Source: Opisthocomus hoazin
Taxonomy: Eukaryota; Chordata; Aves; Opisthocomiformes; Opisthocomidae
NCBI RefSeq assembly: GCF_030867145.1
Contig: NC_134433.1
Location: 9,809,216 to 9,873,215, forward strand
Length of the DNA stretch: 64,000 bases
Direction: 5' to 3'
The translations under genes were made by a program, and so were the position numbers. Below the pieces are notes generated by a model, which worked only from the letters and a program-made list of their open reading frames with translations, was not told the DNA's origin and searched no databases. This document shows, one piece after another, positions 1-12,108 of the stretch. Every line of letters starts with the position of its first letter. Within the stretch, counting starts at the first letter, position 1.

Positions 1-1033
1 CAGCTCCTGCTGCCACTGCACGGCACAAGGACCCATGTCTCCCGCCTCCCCCCGGCACCGGCCACCGGAGCAGGGCTGCACACGCCCGGGGCATCGCGGC
101 GAGCACCAGCAGCACTCAGGGTAACGCACCGCTGGCTGCTCTCAGCCCCGGCGACAGCTACGGGGTGTCTGGGTGTCCCGGCCAGCCAACAACTGCCGCT
201 CCCAAGAGTCCGGCTTTGGCTGCCAAAAACCTCTGACTGGAGGCAAGGAAAGCCCGAACTGGGGAGGGCTCTGGGGTCACCGCCGGGCTGGCCGGCGCCT
301 CGGCCAAGACTTTGGAGCTGCTTTCCAGAGGCGTGCGGGAGGCAAAGAGCTCGGGCAGAGCTGGGGGGCTGCAGGGCTCCGAGAGAAGCCTCATCCCTCC
401 GGGCACAGCAGCCGGCGTTGGAGCAGCCGTTGGGATGCTCGTGCGTGGCACGACACAGAAATCTGCAATTTCGGTGCCTGGGAAGATGCCCTGTGCTTAG
501 AGGGGTGTCCTTGGATGTCTCCTCCAGCCCCCCAACACCGCCTGGCACCCCCCGGCCAAGCTTGGCAAGGCCAGGGGAGGGCAGGACAGCGCAGCATCGC
601 TGGCAGCGCTGTGCCCAAACCCCCGTCCCCCCCGAAAACGAAGCAGTGGGTCAATTAAAGGAAGCAGAAGCCCCAACCTCTGGCAAGAGCGCTGAGGCAG
701 CTCGCCCTGCGCGGGGTTTGCCATTGGCAGGGTGAACGCTGTCATGCCTGGCAGAAACACCACTCCCCAAACGCAGACCTTCCCGGAGGCGGCCGCGGCC
801 CACGGCAGCACGAGCTCAGGCTGGGGCTGACCCAGCCGTGAGAAGGGACGCGGCGTCCGCCCGTGGCACCGGCACGGCCGCAGCACCGGCCACGGCAAGC
901 GGTGAATGCATCTCGGCACGGCACGCGATGCTCCTCGGTAAGTGGCGTGCGGGCAGGTATCGCATTGCATCTCCCCACTGCTGTGGGTCAGCAGCTTCCC
1001 TGCAGCCCCCTGGGCACCCCAGAAATGCCCCTG

Positions 1034-1176
1034 CACACCCCTATAGACCCACACCCCTATAGCCCAACACCCCTATAGCTCTACACCGCTATGATGCACA
1101 CCCCCATAGCACTAGACCCCAAAGATGCACACCCCTATAGACCCACACCCCCACAGACCCACACTCCCGCACCCAC
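1034..1176. repeat. Minisatellite, about 16-bp unit
   Basis: Imperfect tandem copies of a 16-bp unit, CACACCCCTATAGACC, run through this stretch. The first three copies are nearly head to tail; a diverged middle section follows, and then two more good copies. The + strand is strongly C-rich and G-poor. No gene is apparent around it. Confidence 0.8.
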
Positions 1177-1375
1177 CCTGAGCCCCGGCACCCCAGGAGC
1201 CCCGTTTTTGGCCAGGTTCAGAGGGCAGCCCCAAAGAACCCCGCAGCAGGGACAGTGCTGCCCAGGGAGCCCCACAGCCCGGCTCTGAGGTCCCTGCCTT
1301 TTTTAAGGATGGAGGTGAATTTTTTGCTAATTTGATTTGAAAGCCCCTTTCATCCCCGAGTGACTTGAAATAAAA

Positions 1376-1505
1376 GGATTTCAGCGACCCCTTCCTCTCC
1401 CTTGCTGTTTTAAATTTGATTATGGGAAACAATTTTAATTAGTATCGACAGATATTCAGGAAAATAATTACGGGAAAACCTGTGCTTTTTGTATCCATTT
1501 AACCT
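1376..1505. promoter_or_regulatory. AT-rich island, candidate conserved noncoding element
   Basis: The base composition drops sharply from the GC-rich surroundings to an AT-rich, non-repetitive block. It contains homeodomain-type cores such as TTTTAATTAG near 1434-1443. It has no reading frame and no microsatellite. This look is typical of conserved enhancers near developmental regulators such as the neighbouring CUX1, but conservation cannot be tested here. Confidence 0.3.
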
Positions 1506-4500
1506 GCAAATCATCTGTCCCATCTCAGAGACCCGGGCTGAATTTTGGGGGGCGGTGGAGGTTTCCAGGGTAATGACAGGCTCCTGGGGAAGCCCGGGTG
1601 GTTAATGAGATAACAGGCTGCTCACAGCTGGGTCACAAGTTCAGTTTTTGCCTCGGGCGGAGAAGACAGGAGAGAAATCACTGCCAGGACGCAGCCGATC
1701 TGTCTTGGTTTTTGGCTGCAATGCACGCCCCATCTGCCCCCCGGCCAGGGACAGCGGCAAGGGGCCCGATCCAGCTCCAGCCCCACGCCGTCACCGCTGT
1801 ATAGGGGATGCCGAACGCCGTGGCAGCCCGGTCGGTGCGTGTCCACGCGATGTGGCGGCGTTTGCATGGCAAACTGCAACAGCAATTACCACAGCGCTAT
1901 AAAAAATAATAATATGATTTTTCTACAGGTCTCCGGCCGGGCACCTCATCCCTCCGGTCCAGTTCCTGCTGGAAACAGATCTCCAGAGCCACTGATGCGC
2001 CGGCAGCAAACGTGTTTGCCCTCACTCTGCAAATGGAAAAGCGAGATCGATAGGGTTTGAGCGGGGCTGAGCGAAGCGGAGCCAGCGCCCGGCGCGCAGG
2101 ATGCGAGCGAGACTCCCTCGCCGGCAGGAAAGGAGCGTCACGAACACAAACACGCGCGGAGCCAGCGCCGGGAGGAGCGCCCGGTGCCGCCGGTTGGCTG
2201 ACGTGCAGGCTGTACCCGGCAGATAAACAGATCGCGGGGCTGGGAAGCCCATCCGCAAAGGGTCAGCGCAGGGACACAGCCCATAAGGGAAAAGAGGGGA
2301 TGAGATGTCAGGGGTTTGGGTAGCTGGAGGCAGGAGCGGGGCCAGCCCAGCCACAGGGATCAATCGGTGCTGATTTTTGGAAGGGCGGCTCTAATTCTCC
2401 ACTGTAAGCAGGCAGGGAAATGGTGGTGGATCTCCACTGCCTGATGCCTTTAAATCAAGGCTGAATGTCTCTCGAAGACATGCTCTGGTTTGGCCAGGAG
2501 TGATGGCCACAAGGCAGGAGTTGTCGGCCAAGGGCGCGTGGCGAGCATCACGGCTTCACGGTCTATGAACCATCACCCCTCGTGTTGCTTTCCTAACAGA
2601 CAGAGCGTCCAGGGCTGCTGGTTTTAGACGGGTTGTTTTAAAACCGACAGCAGGGTTTGAATGCTGGGAGCTCCCTTGGCCGGGGTGCTCTTCCCGTGCG
2701 GCTGTCCGCCCTGGGACACCCCGTCCCCTGCGAGAGGTGACAGCAGCCGGTGGAGAGACCACGGGGGCAGGTGGGAATCGCAGCGGGGTTATCTCGATGC
2801 CGAAATCGCAGCGGTGGGGTTGTACTGTGCCCTGCTGCAGCAGAGCTGAGCATCTCTGCTGCAAGCTCTAGTAATGCCAGAGCCCTGGTAACCCTGTTAA
2901 TAGGGGAACCCTGTTATTAAGTCGGATTTCGGGCGAGGAGGGCGAAAGCGAAGGCAGGCTCCTCCGCGCAGCGGTGCTGGAGGGTGCCGGCTGGTAATAA
3001 CTGTTTTATTGCTTCCTGTTGTGTTAGACATCTGATGGCAAGCCGGGGCCGAAAGCTGGTGCAGCATATGGAGCAGCCCCCCCCAACCTCCCCCTCCGCC
3101 TTGTTTACAGAGTCTCCCTGGAGATGGGCCTCACAGGCTTTTCCAGCTCGGAGAGGAAGCGGAAAAATATTTACCTCGCCCCCCTCCCCAGAAGTCTGTT
3201 CTCATTAAGGCAGGAAAAAGTAAACGAGGCGCATAAGGTGGAGATGCTGTGCTGCCACAGTGAGCACCGGGAGAGAGCCGGGGCCGGGGATGCTGAGCAG
3301 GCCAGGGATGCCAAGCAGGCCATGGGCAGGGACCGTCCCCTCCCCTCCCTGGGGGTCCCTGCTCCCTGCAGCGATGTTATCCCCTGCCCGGGGCTCGGCC
3401 GAACCCAAGCCCTGCGTCTCCCAGCCCTGCCTTCATGCTGGGGACGCTGGGGTGGCAGGAGGACGCTCAGGTGTCCCACCACCCCCCCATGGGCTTGCAA
3501 AGCCTTCCCCTGCTCGCCTGCATCCCCAGGGATGCCCCAGGCGGGGGGGCCCGAGGCAGTGCCCACCCCCAGGCTTTGCTTTGGCTGCTCGACTGTTTGC
3601 AAAGCTGGGGTGGGGACGGGAAGGTTGCACCTCCAAAGCACCCTGGTATTCTTTCATTCGTTAATTATGGTTTTTTAATGTCGACAAGGGCAGGACAGGC
3701 ACCCCCAAGCTGCCAAACCTGCAACATGCTGGTGTGAGGATCTCCGCCGGCGCCGGCTTGCAATGAAAAATCAAAAAGGAAGGAAATTGGCTGTTTCCCT
3801 GTCTGACGCCCCAGCCATCGATCACGGAGTCACGCCGGGAGCAGCTCCTGGCTCCAGGAGCGCTCTCCTGCCAGCCCAGCCCAGCCCAGCCATCAGTGCC
3901 GGGTGGGAACGCTCAGCCGCCACCTGCACGTGGCTTTTAATTGGAAAAGCCCCAGCTCGCAGCACCAGGGTGTCTCAGGGTGGCCGGTTTCTTCTCCCCA
4001 TCCCCGGGGTGGCCGTTTCCCGTGGAAGACAAAGAGCTTGGGAGCCGGCGAGCCACGCTCAGCCCCGGCAGCTCGGCTGGGCACGGCCCTTGCCAAGGGT
4101 TAGCTGCTGGCTGGCGGTGAGCCGCGGGCGAGCTGGAGCTTGGGCAGGCTTTTGGCACGTCCCGGCGACCCAGCGGGGCAAGGGGTTGTGCTGGAATTAA
4201 GACAAGGGGAGGGATGCAGGGGCACGTGTTGCTGATGGTGTCCCACTGATGGCGAGAGGCCCATCCCCCTCTGGCTTCGCAGGTAAGGGGAGCCCGGCCG
4301 TGGGGGAGCTGCCAGCCCTCACTGGGGTGGCTCGGGCATGGCACGACCGTGGCCCAGCTGTGGGCACAGTGTGGGTGTCAGATGGGAGGCACGTCCCAGC
4401 CAAGCTGGCAGAAAAAACACCCTTTTCATCTCTTCTAACCTGTTTCGCCCCCTTCCTTCCGTCTGTCCGCGGCTGCAAGGGGACGGGCAGCGCTGCCATG

Positions 4501-4540
4501 CCTTGTCCCCATCGAGGGATCTTTGCCCTTAGTGCGGGGG

Positions 4541-4670
4541 GCTTTGTCCCCGTGGCACGGCGCAGTGTTCCCGTTGCATTCGTGCTTTGTCCCTGTTCCA
4601 TGGTGCTTTGTCCCCGTTGCATTCTTGCTTTGCCCCTGCACTGGTGCTTTGCCCCCGTTGCACATCTCTG
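4541..4670. repeat. Minisatellite, about 21-bp unit
   Basis: About six imperfect copies of a roughly 21-bp unit with the core GTGCTTTGTCCCCGTTGCAT are arranged head to tail. On the opposite strand the copies give a periodic open frame with a repeating Ala-Thr-Gly-Thr-Lys pattern. That is a by-product of the repeat, not evidence for a gene. Confidence 0.75.
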
Positions 4671-7600
4671 CACTGTAACGCGAAATGGGTGAACCCCCCC
4701 CCCGACGCCTCCCGCAGCAGCGAAGCCCGGCTTCCCCGCCCGCAGAGGAGCGGTGCTGGGGCCGAAGGCAGCACCGCAGCCCTGGCACGGCTCCTCTGAC
4801 GGCTCCTCTTGCCCAGAATAACCGTCCCCACCGGCAGCGAGGGGGACCGGCACGCGGCCTGCCGGGTACGCAGCCAAAAATAGCCAGGGAGGGAGCGGGG
4901 GCAGAGGGCAACCCCCAGCACCCCGCTGGGGCTTGGCTGCACTTCCCAGCTCCCCGAGGGAGGCACGGCCAGGCTGGCAGCACCGGGGTCCCTGCGGAGG
5001 GCTGAGCACCCCACTGTGACCCCCCCGGGAGGACTGGTCCTCCCCAGGCATCCTGCAAGACGCAGGCGGGTCGCTGACGGAGGCAATGCGAGACGTGATT
5101 TTACGAGCTGTGCAGCCATCCCAGCGACAACGGGGTCCCCGAGCCGGCTGGGGACGGATGGACCCCAGCAGCAAACTGGCTACAGCGCAGGGCTCCGGGG
5201 TACCCCCTCGGCACAGCGGCCCCCGCCCCAAATCCTTGCCCTGAATACCCAGGATCTGAGGCCTTGCGGGTGCCCGTCGCTATGGAAACCCCTTCTCTCA
5301 GCCGCTGGTCCACGCCGAGCCTGCCTGCGCTGCCGCCTTCCCGGAGGGCGATGCTGCAAGGTGATGCTCGGGGAGGTGGTCCCACAGGTCCCAGCCACAG
5401 CGGGGTCTGTGGAGACCACCCGTGAGGGTCTCCTGGGGAAAGAAAGGGCTGTGTAGGGAGCAGAGGGGGTTTTAACGGGCTCTTGGTGGTCTTAGAGACT
5501 TGGGGAAGGTGTTTAGCACAGAGGAGGGCTCTGGCGTGGACCAACATGAATGGTCCCACTGATGTCCCCACCAGGCTTGGCCCTGCCCCGGGTGTGGGGA
5601 GCCAGCGCTGCACCCCTCAGCAGCCGGGAGAGGACGCGTCGTGTTCAAATTACTGGCTTTGCCCTGCGAACGCTGTTCCCTCTGCAGCCCGAGCTGTCCC
5701 GGCGTGGTGTCACCCTCTGGGGTGACACAGCCTGCCCCGGGGCGGGGAGGGTGCTGCCATTGCTGACCGCCTTCCAGTGCCCTGGGCCAGAACTGGGATT
5801 TTCCAGGGCTTTTTCCCAGTTCCCCTCCGCACACTGGTCCCTGCAGGCTCACAGGGTTTAGGAATTTCCCGGCGTCTGCTGTGAGCCGTGTGGCTTCGCT
5901 CTGGGAACCCCTTCGGAGGCTCTTCGCACACCAGCCTTGAGCTCGCACACACCTCGCGTCGGCTCCCCGCGGGCTGGTAATAAGCTGGAAGAAGCTTTAA
6001 AAGCTAAGGGAGGGTTGGGATTTTGGAGCTGCTAAGATTTTTAAGAGCTGCTCTGAGTCCAGGCAAAGATGGGTTTGCCTTTAATATTTAATGCTTTTTT
6101 TTTTTTTTTTTTTAAACACACGTGCAAGTGCGCGTTCAGAGCTGCTGCAGGGAGAGCTTTGCACTGCGGAAACGCCGGGGCCAGCTTGACCCAGCAGCGT
6201 GGGACTGCTTCAAAGCCAAGGTTGCCAGAAGGACATTCTCCAGCCTGCAGGAAAGGCAAAACCCTGGGAAACCACACTGAAAGAGCCACTTGGACCAGCC
6301 CAGTGGGGAATGTCAGGGAGAGCATCCCGCACAGCAGGGATCCAGGAGCAGCACAGTTTCCCCTCCATCGCCAGGCGTGAGGAGCTGCTGTTGCAGGAGC
6401 GTTTGCAAGCAAGAAAGGCAAAAGCCCCTTCTGTGTGCCTGAAATCCCCAGGGGCTCGGCTCCCAGCGGCTGGAGGCTGCGGGCACGGAGCTGAGGGGCC
6501 ATTGGGATCACTGGGAGCCTGGAGCAGCGGCGTTGTGCTGCTCAGGGAGAGCAAGGGAAAATGATCCAACCTGGGACAGGTCCTTCAGGAGAGCTGCACC
6601 AGAGGATGTGGTCCCGTGGTCCTCGGGGTGAGCAGCTTCGTCATCCTGGCTGTGGGTCAGGACCGGCAAAGTGGGGGTCCCAAGCCCGTCCCCAAGCAGA
6701 TGCCTCCAAATAGATGCAGCTGCAGGAGGCGACCGAAGTGTGACGCAGCAGGGAGGGCTTCGCTCCTGGAAAACCCCCTGACCAGGGCAGCAGAGCCACG
6801 GAAGACGTGTGGGAAGGCTTTTTGAAGCCTTTTTCTCCTGTGGCTGGCTCCTACAAGGTGCTCTGCCCAGGCAAAACAAAGCCTCTGACACCGTCTTTCA
6901 AACACGGCCCCAGCAGAGCAGAACAGCACAAAGAAAAGGGGTATTTCAGAGACAACGTAAGAGTAGCTGATAGCCTCTGCCCTTCGCTCCAGCAGAAATG
7001 GGAGGCAGTTTGGAAGAGAAGGTGCAGAAGGTGCCTGTCCCGCTGGGAGGGACACGGACCGGTCACCCCAGCAAGGCAGGCATGGCCACGGGGAGCAGCG
7101 AAGGAGCAGCACCCTTGGGCGAGCGGAGGCAGGAGCAATCATGCTGGGGGCTTGGGGTTTTTTTTTTTTGCTAGAATTTCAGCTCTGCATCCCCAGGTGT
7201 GGACACACTCATGTGTCCCCGACACAGACCAGCGTCTGGGTGCTGGTCCCAGTGCAGGGCTCTGCATCTGCTTGCAAACGCTTGCACGCTCGGCGAGCTC
7301 TCCACCTGCCGCCCTGCCAGCGGGCGCCGAGGGGAAGTTCTAGCGCAGAAAAAGCACCGCTTTTCATTTGCATCGGCAGGAGGAAGAAGAGCAGCGGCAG
7401 CACCGGCGCTGGGCTCCTGTGGCTTCTCCTGCAGAGGCCCGACTCCCTCGCCAACGAGGTGTCCTCAGAGGAGGTGTTGTGTTTCCGAACGCAACCATCT
7501 CTCCTCAAAGCATGGAGACACCGAGTGAGCACAAATTCCTCCCTGCTGGTGTGGGGCTGGGGTGTTCGGAGGGGCCCAGTGGGCTCCGTCCCAGCAGGGC

Positions 7601-9089
7601 GCAGTGGAGGCATCGAGATCAGGCAGAATCAAACACTTCAGGACTGTAAATGTTGAAGCCATGGATCGTGTCCACTCTTTTTGCTCCTAATACTGCTCCC
7701 AGCACTGCCAGGGATGCAGAAGGGTTGAGCTCCGAATCCCCTCTCTGCCTGACTGGTTTTGGGAGACTGCACTCCTTCCCCACTCACCAACCCTAAATAT
7801 TACTCCCTTTCCAGCTGGGTCCGACACGGAGAGTCTGCTGGGTGCGATTCTGAACAGATGTTTAAGGCGCAGAAGAGCTGGGACGTGACGGGGACAGGCT
7901 GCACGCACACGAGAAGGACGTGGGATGAATCATTGATGCTGCCAGCCGGCCGACTGCTCGCCTGCATGGCTCCTCCGCTCGGGCGATGCTCTCCGGCTCC
8001 ATCCAGACTCCGTCAGTCATCCTGGGGGGAGAGGAGGATGGGGTTTGGTCCTGTTTGTCTGTCCTGCTGGGGGATCTCAGCTGGTCTGGCTTTGCGCTGG
8101 TCTGTGGTTGGGCTTGTCCATCTTCGATGGTCATCTTGGGAGACCATCACTCCCAGCCAGTGGGGGAGGGAAAAGCTCAGGTTGCAGAGGAAATTTTAGC
8201 CACGGTCTTTGTGCCGAAAGGAAAGGGCTTTTCTCCGTCTGGCAGGTAAGTTCTGAGTCGGGGGGGTGAGGAGGAGAAGGGAATTTGCACGTCAAGGTGT
8301 TCACATCAGCGCGATCCCCCAGAGAAGGGTCCTCCAGCCCTGCAGCCGGGCTGTCACTGCCTGTGTGCCTTCTCTTAACACGCCAAAGGACATTTTAAAG
8401 CAATTTCTCCTGCACAAATAAATACAAAATCAAGCCACTATTTCTCCTGGTTTCTTCTCTTTTCCCCTTTCATCCCTCTGACATCTTTCTCGGGTAAATC
8501 CTTCCCTTATGTCTCATTAGAGACTGTTCCTGGACAATTTGCAGCTGTGACAGCCCGGGAGAAGCCCGCGGCCCATCTGCCCGGCTGACAGCTCGCATAC
8601 GCACCCGGCTCTTTGCCATCCCTGCGCCACGAAATGGTTTCGAAAGCAGGTTCATGGCTGGGCTGCCCCGTGCCGTAACCACGCAGGCCTCCTACCTCCC
8701 TTTCCAGGGTCTTCCTGGGACGCTGGACAAAACGCTTCACCTCCCACCCCTGCTTTCCTCCCCCTAACACGCTCCTCTCTCCCCACCATGATTCTGCAGC
8801 TCTGCAAACCCACAGCATTAGGGTTTTGCAAGAAAATCTGCAAGAGCCTTACGGTGCCCGCTCCCCGGATAACCCCCCGCCTGCCCCGGGACGCAGCAGG
8901 GATGGAGGCGGTGAAATTAAAAATAACCGGCTTTGCCGGGGGACGCGGGCGGCGGCGGGCGCGCTGCCGGAGCTGGCACGGCTCGGGCGCCGGATGCCTC
9001 CGGGCACGGGATTTCAAGGGCACGTCACGCTCCAGCCGGGCGGCTGCCAGCAGCCCTCCCCAGCGCTGGCTGCGCCGCGCGCTTGACTC

Positions 9090-9285
9090 CTTCCAGCGAT
9101 TTTTTAAGGCAGCTAATCGCTCCGAGGGAGTCCCGGCGTAATGAGGATTGGCAGAAGCGAGCAGATATTAGGTTTATTCACCACCAGTTTTAAATCATTT
9201 AGCAGAGCAGAAAGGCCGTGTTCCTACAAGCAATATGTTCTGCTCTGCTCGCATCACGGTTCCTATTAAAAGGGTTTTAGTGATG
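9090..9285. promoter_or_regulatory. AT-richer block, candidate regulatory element
   Basis: A non-repetitive block of intermediate AT content sits between GC-rich flanks. It has TAAT- and ATTA-type cores and runs such as TTTTAAATCATTT near 9188-9200. It has no open frame of interest. I list it only because its composition differs from the neighbourhood in the same way as the block at 1376-1505. Confidence 0.2.
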
Positions 9286-11739
9286 AATGGGGACGGTGGC
9301 GTCTGCCCGGGGAGCTGTGCCGCGTCCGTGGTGATGGGAGAGGGATGAGCGGGGCCAGAAACCAGTGCCAAGGATTCGAGCCGAAGCCCGTCCCAGTCAC
9401 AGGAGCTCCCACCGACTGCGGAGTGGGACTCGGGAAGAATTTATGGCCTGTGGAACGCGGCCTGCGGCTTCAGTTTAAAAATAAACCCTTAAAAGACAAT
9501 CTGGGGAGCTGGACCAGGGATGCTCTTCACACAGCAGAACGTGATTCCTCGGGGACTGCCGAGAAAAGCCGTGGGAGAAGTTCAGCTTAAATCTCTTTGG
9601 TCAAGGCGCAGACCTAAAATTAGCCCCCAAACCCTTTTGAAGGTTGGGATCTTTCATGTGACTGACCAGCAGCGTCGCAAACTGCGCATTTCCAAGCTTG
9701 GAGCCCTGCTTTTCTTTTTAATTGCGGCCCCGCCAGGCTACCCGGCCTTCCATCGCAAGCAAGCCCAGGCTCTCCGACCTTGTTTTACGCGTCCTGAAAC
9801 AAGCAGCGACCCAGGGAGGGAAGGCAGACGAGAGCCTCCGTCGCGTACAGCGCTGGCGGTCGCAGAGTGTTTATCCTGGTTCATGGATGAAATTCCTGCC
9901 CTTCCCTGGGCTCCTGGCATGTTTTGCTCACGAGCGATGTTTGGTAAAATCTGGGAGTTTGGTAAAAGCTGGGCTTTCTGCTGCTCGTACGGTAACTGGG
10001 GCTGAAGCGAGTGGTTCCCAGCAGCGTGCTGGCTTTGCAGCACTCTTCACATGGGCGATATTTGCGGGGTCCGCAGGCGACGGGGCCGCGAGCCGGGGCA
10101 GCGCAGGGCGCTGCGGCTCACAGCACGCCCTGCCAGGCTCTCTGCCTCTCCGCCAGCAACCCCCAGCGTGAAACCCGGGGCTGTCCTTGCCATCGCTGCC
10201 CTCTCCCACCGAGCGCGGTGCGGGTGGTCTCACGGGCAGGGCATCGCCCGCGTCCGTCGGGACTGCCAGACCCACGCGTGCAGCTCCCAGCCCTGCTGGC
10301 GATCAATAGCGAGTGCGATGAAACCCTTAATGAAATTCCAGCCTAAGAGACTATTGATTGTGTGTTTTCTTTAAAAATGTATATGAATGGGAGAGAGGCC
10401 GTTCGGAGGAGAGGCCAGGGAAGCAGGGCTGAGTGGCAACACACCATCAGCCACCGCGGGCGATGGGTGGACGTGGTCTGTCCGGGGTAACCTGCGCTGA
10501 GCAGCGGGCTCCAGCCTCTCAGTGAGCATTAATTCCTCCTCAAATCCCCCCTGGGAAGGGGAATCGTGGCTCACCAGAAGCAAGAGGGTGGGCATTCACC
10601 CAGAAATCATCACAAAACCAACGATGACGAAACCGAGAAGTCAAGAGTCCATGCCCCGGTCACGCCTCCAAGACAGCGCTTTTGCAAACCCCCCCCCCTT
10701 GCCCCAGGTTTCACGCTGTTGCCTAAAACACCAAAAAAAAAAAAGAGGTTTGGGAAGACGCTGCGCTCTTCTGCTCGGGGGGGTTTGGGGGAAGCAAAAG
10801 CGAACGGCGCGGCACTGCGCCGCAGCCCTGCAGCCAATCTCCCCCCTCGCTTCTGCACCCCCCGAGTGCCCCCAACGCTGCCTCTCCCGAAATCTCCCCA
10901 GATTACACCTTGCAGGGTGAGGGGATGGCAAGGAAGCGTAATAAATAAATAATAATAGTACCAACAACCCCCCCCTCCCCGCCCCTTACATAACCAGCAT
11001 TGTCTTAATCCTACAGGTGCTTCGCAGAAGTAAAAAGGATTTGTTCCTCCTGCAAATCCTTTTTCTCCTTCTTTTTTTTTTTCTTTACGATGGTGAGTCA
11101 TCCTGCTCCTCCCGCGGACGCGGTGCGGGGAGGCGGGGGGGGGGGCTGTGCGGGGTGCGGGAGGCAGCCTGCGGGAGCGGGACCCCGGGCTAAACCCCGC
11201 TGGGCCGCGGTCCCCCAACGCGGATCGGAAACCTGTCCTGAGCCCCTCGGCAGAGGGAAGGGCTCGAGGTGGGCCCTCAAATATGTCATATATATATATA
11301 TATGGGGGGGGGCACGGACCTCCACCCGCGCCGCGCTGCCTCGCGACCCCCGGGGGTGTCGGGTGGGGAGGGGGGGTCACCCCAAATAACCCCCAACCCA
11401 GCTTTGGGGCTGCTCGGCGGAGCCAGAAAACGCTGCCGGAGCTTCTCGCGGCGCGGGGGTGCCCTCCCAGGACTCGGGGGGGGGGGTTGGGGGTGACCTC
11501 CTCTAGGGATTCGGGGGTGGGGGGGTCTACGGCGGTTTGGGGTGCCCTCGCGGACACGCCGCCGCAGCGCAGGCAGCGGGGTGGGCGGGGATGGGGGACC
11601 CAGAGGCGGGGTGCAGCATCCCCCCCCCCCCCCCGGGGGAGGTGTTGGGGCTGGGCGGGGCGCGGGGCGGGGGGAGCAGCACGGAACCCCCCCCCCCCGC
11701 GGCGGGGCCCTTTAAGGCGGGGGCGGGGGGCGGGGCGGG

Positions 11740-11828
11740 GGGCGGTGCTGCCGGGCGGCGCGGGGGGGCGGGGGGGGCGGCCGGGCAGTGCTGGCCCGCC
11801 GGGAGCCGCGCCGGGAGCCCCGGGCCGG
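11740..11828 (+). other. SH2B2: Candidate noncoding first exon of SH2B2
   Basis: A good 5' splice site, CGG|GTGAGC, follows position 11828, inside the CpG island and about 100 bp after the GC boxes and the TTTAAGG element. The 5' end is a guess, since no transcript data are available. The first coding exon begins with a clear acceptor and 26 nt of 5'UTR, so at least one upstream noncoding exon is required. Confidence 0.35.
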
Positions 11829-11951
11829 GTGAGCGCATCCCTCCGGGACCGGGAGGCGGGGGGGGGGGGGGGGGGGGGGGGCGGCCCCTTGTTTCCCCGG
11901 TTATTGCCCACCCGCGTTTAGGAGCGGACCCCCCCCCTCCTCTGCTTGCAG

Positions 11952-12108
11952 CGGGAGCGCGGAGCCCCCCCACCACCACCCGGGGAGGGTCGGGCCTGCG
12001 GCGCGGTGGAGCCGGGGGGCGGGGGGGGGGTTGGCCGCCCCCTCGCCGCCGGGCTGGGGCTGGGGGCTGTCGCCGCAACCCCCGGCTGGTTCCTTCCCCC
12101 CCCCCCCG
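11952..12108 (+). other. SH2B2: Candidate alternative noncoding exon of SH2B2
   Basis: A pyrimidine-rich tract ends in CTGCTTGCAG at 11942-11951, and a donor, CCG|GTGAGC, follows position 12108. The segment could be an internal 5'UTR exon or, without the acceptor, part of an alternative first exon. The DNA is CpG-rich and shows no conserved reading frame. Confidence 0.25.

Larger units (their letters stand above)
1..11089. other. GC-rich gene-free region left of SH2B2
   Basis: I see no coding exon that I recognise here on either strand. The open frames are long only because the DNA is GC-rich. Their translations are proline-, arginine- and glycine-rich with no domain, and they do not continue across plausible splice sites. 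By synteny with human 7q22.1 this should lie between CUX1 and SH2B2; I looked for the C-terminal exons of CUX1/CASP and did not find them. The stretch holds two small minisatellites (1034-1176 and 4541-4670), a poly-T tract near 6097-6115 and a few AT-richer blocks listed separately. An unannotated lncRNA cannot be excluded. Confidence 0.6.

Noticed and set aside
4197-5231. 344-codon open frame on the - strand
   Set aside because: It is partly a translated minisatellite, the rest is low-complexity GC-rich sequence with no recognisable family or splice context.
1-11000. 3' exons of CUX1/CASP
   Set aside because: Expected from synteny, but none of the conserved C-terminal blocks is present in any frame.
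10610-11911. 433-codon open frame on the - strand through the SH2B2 CpG island
   Set aside because: Composition is almost entirely Pro, Arg, Gly and Ala, driven by GC-rich DNA and homopolymers. There are no domains, and it overlaps promoter motifs and G/C runs.
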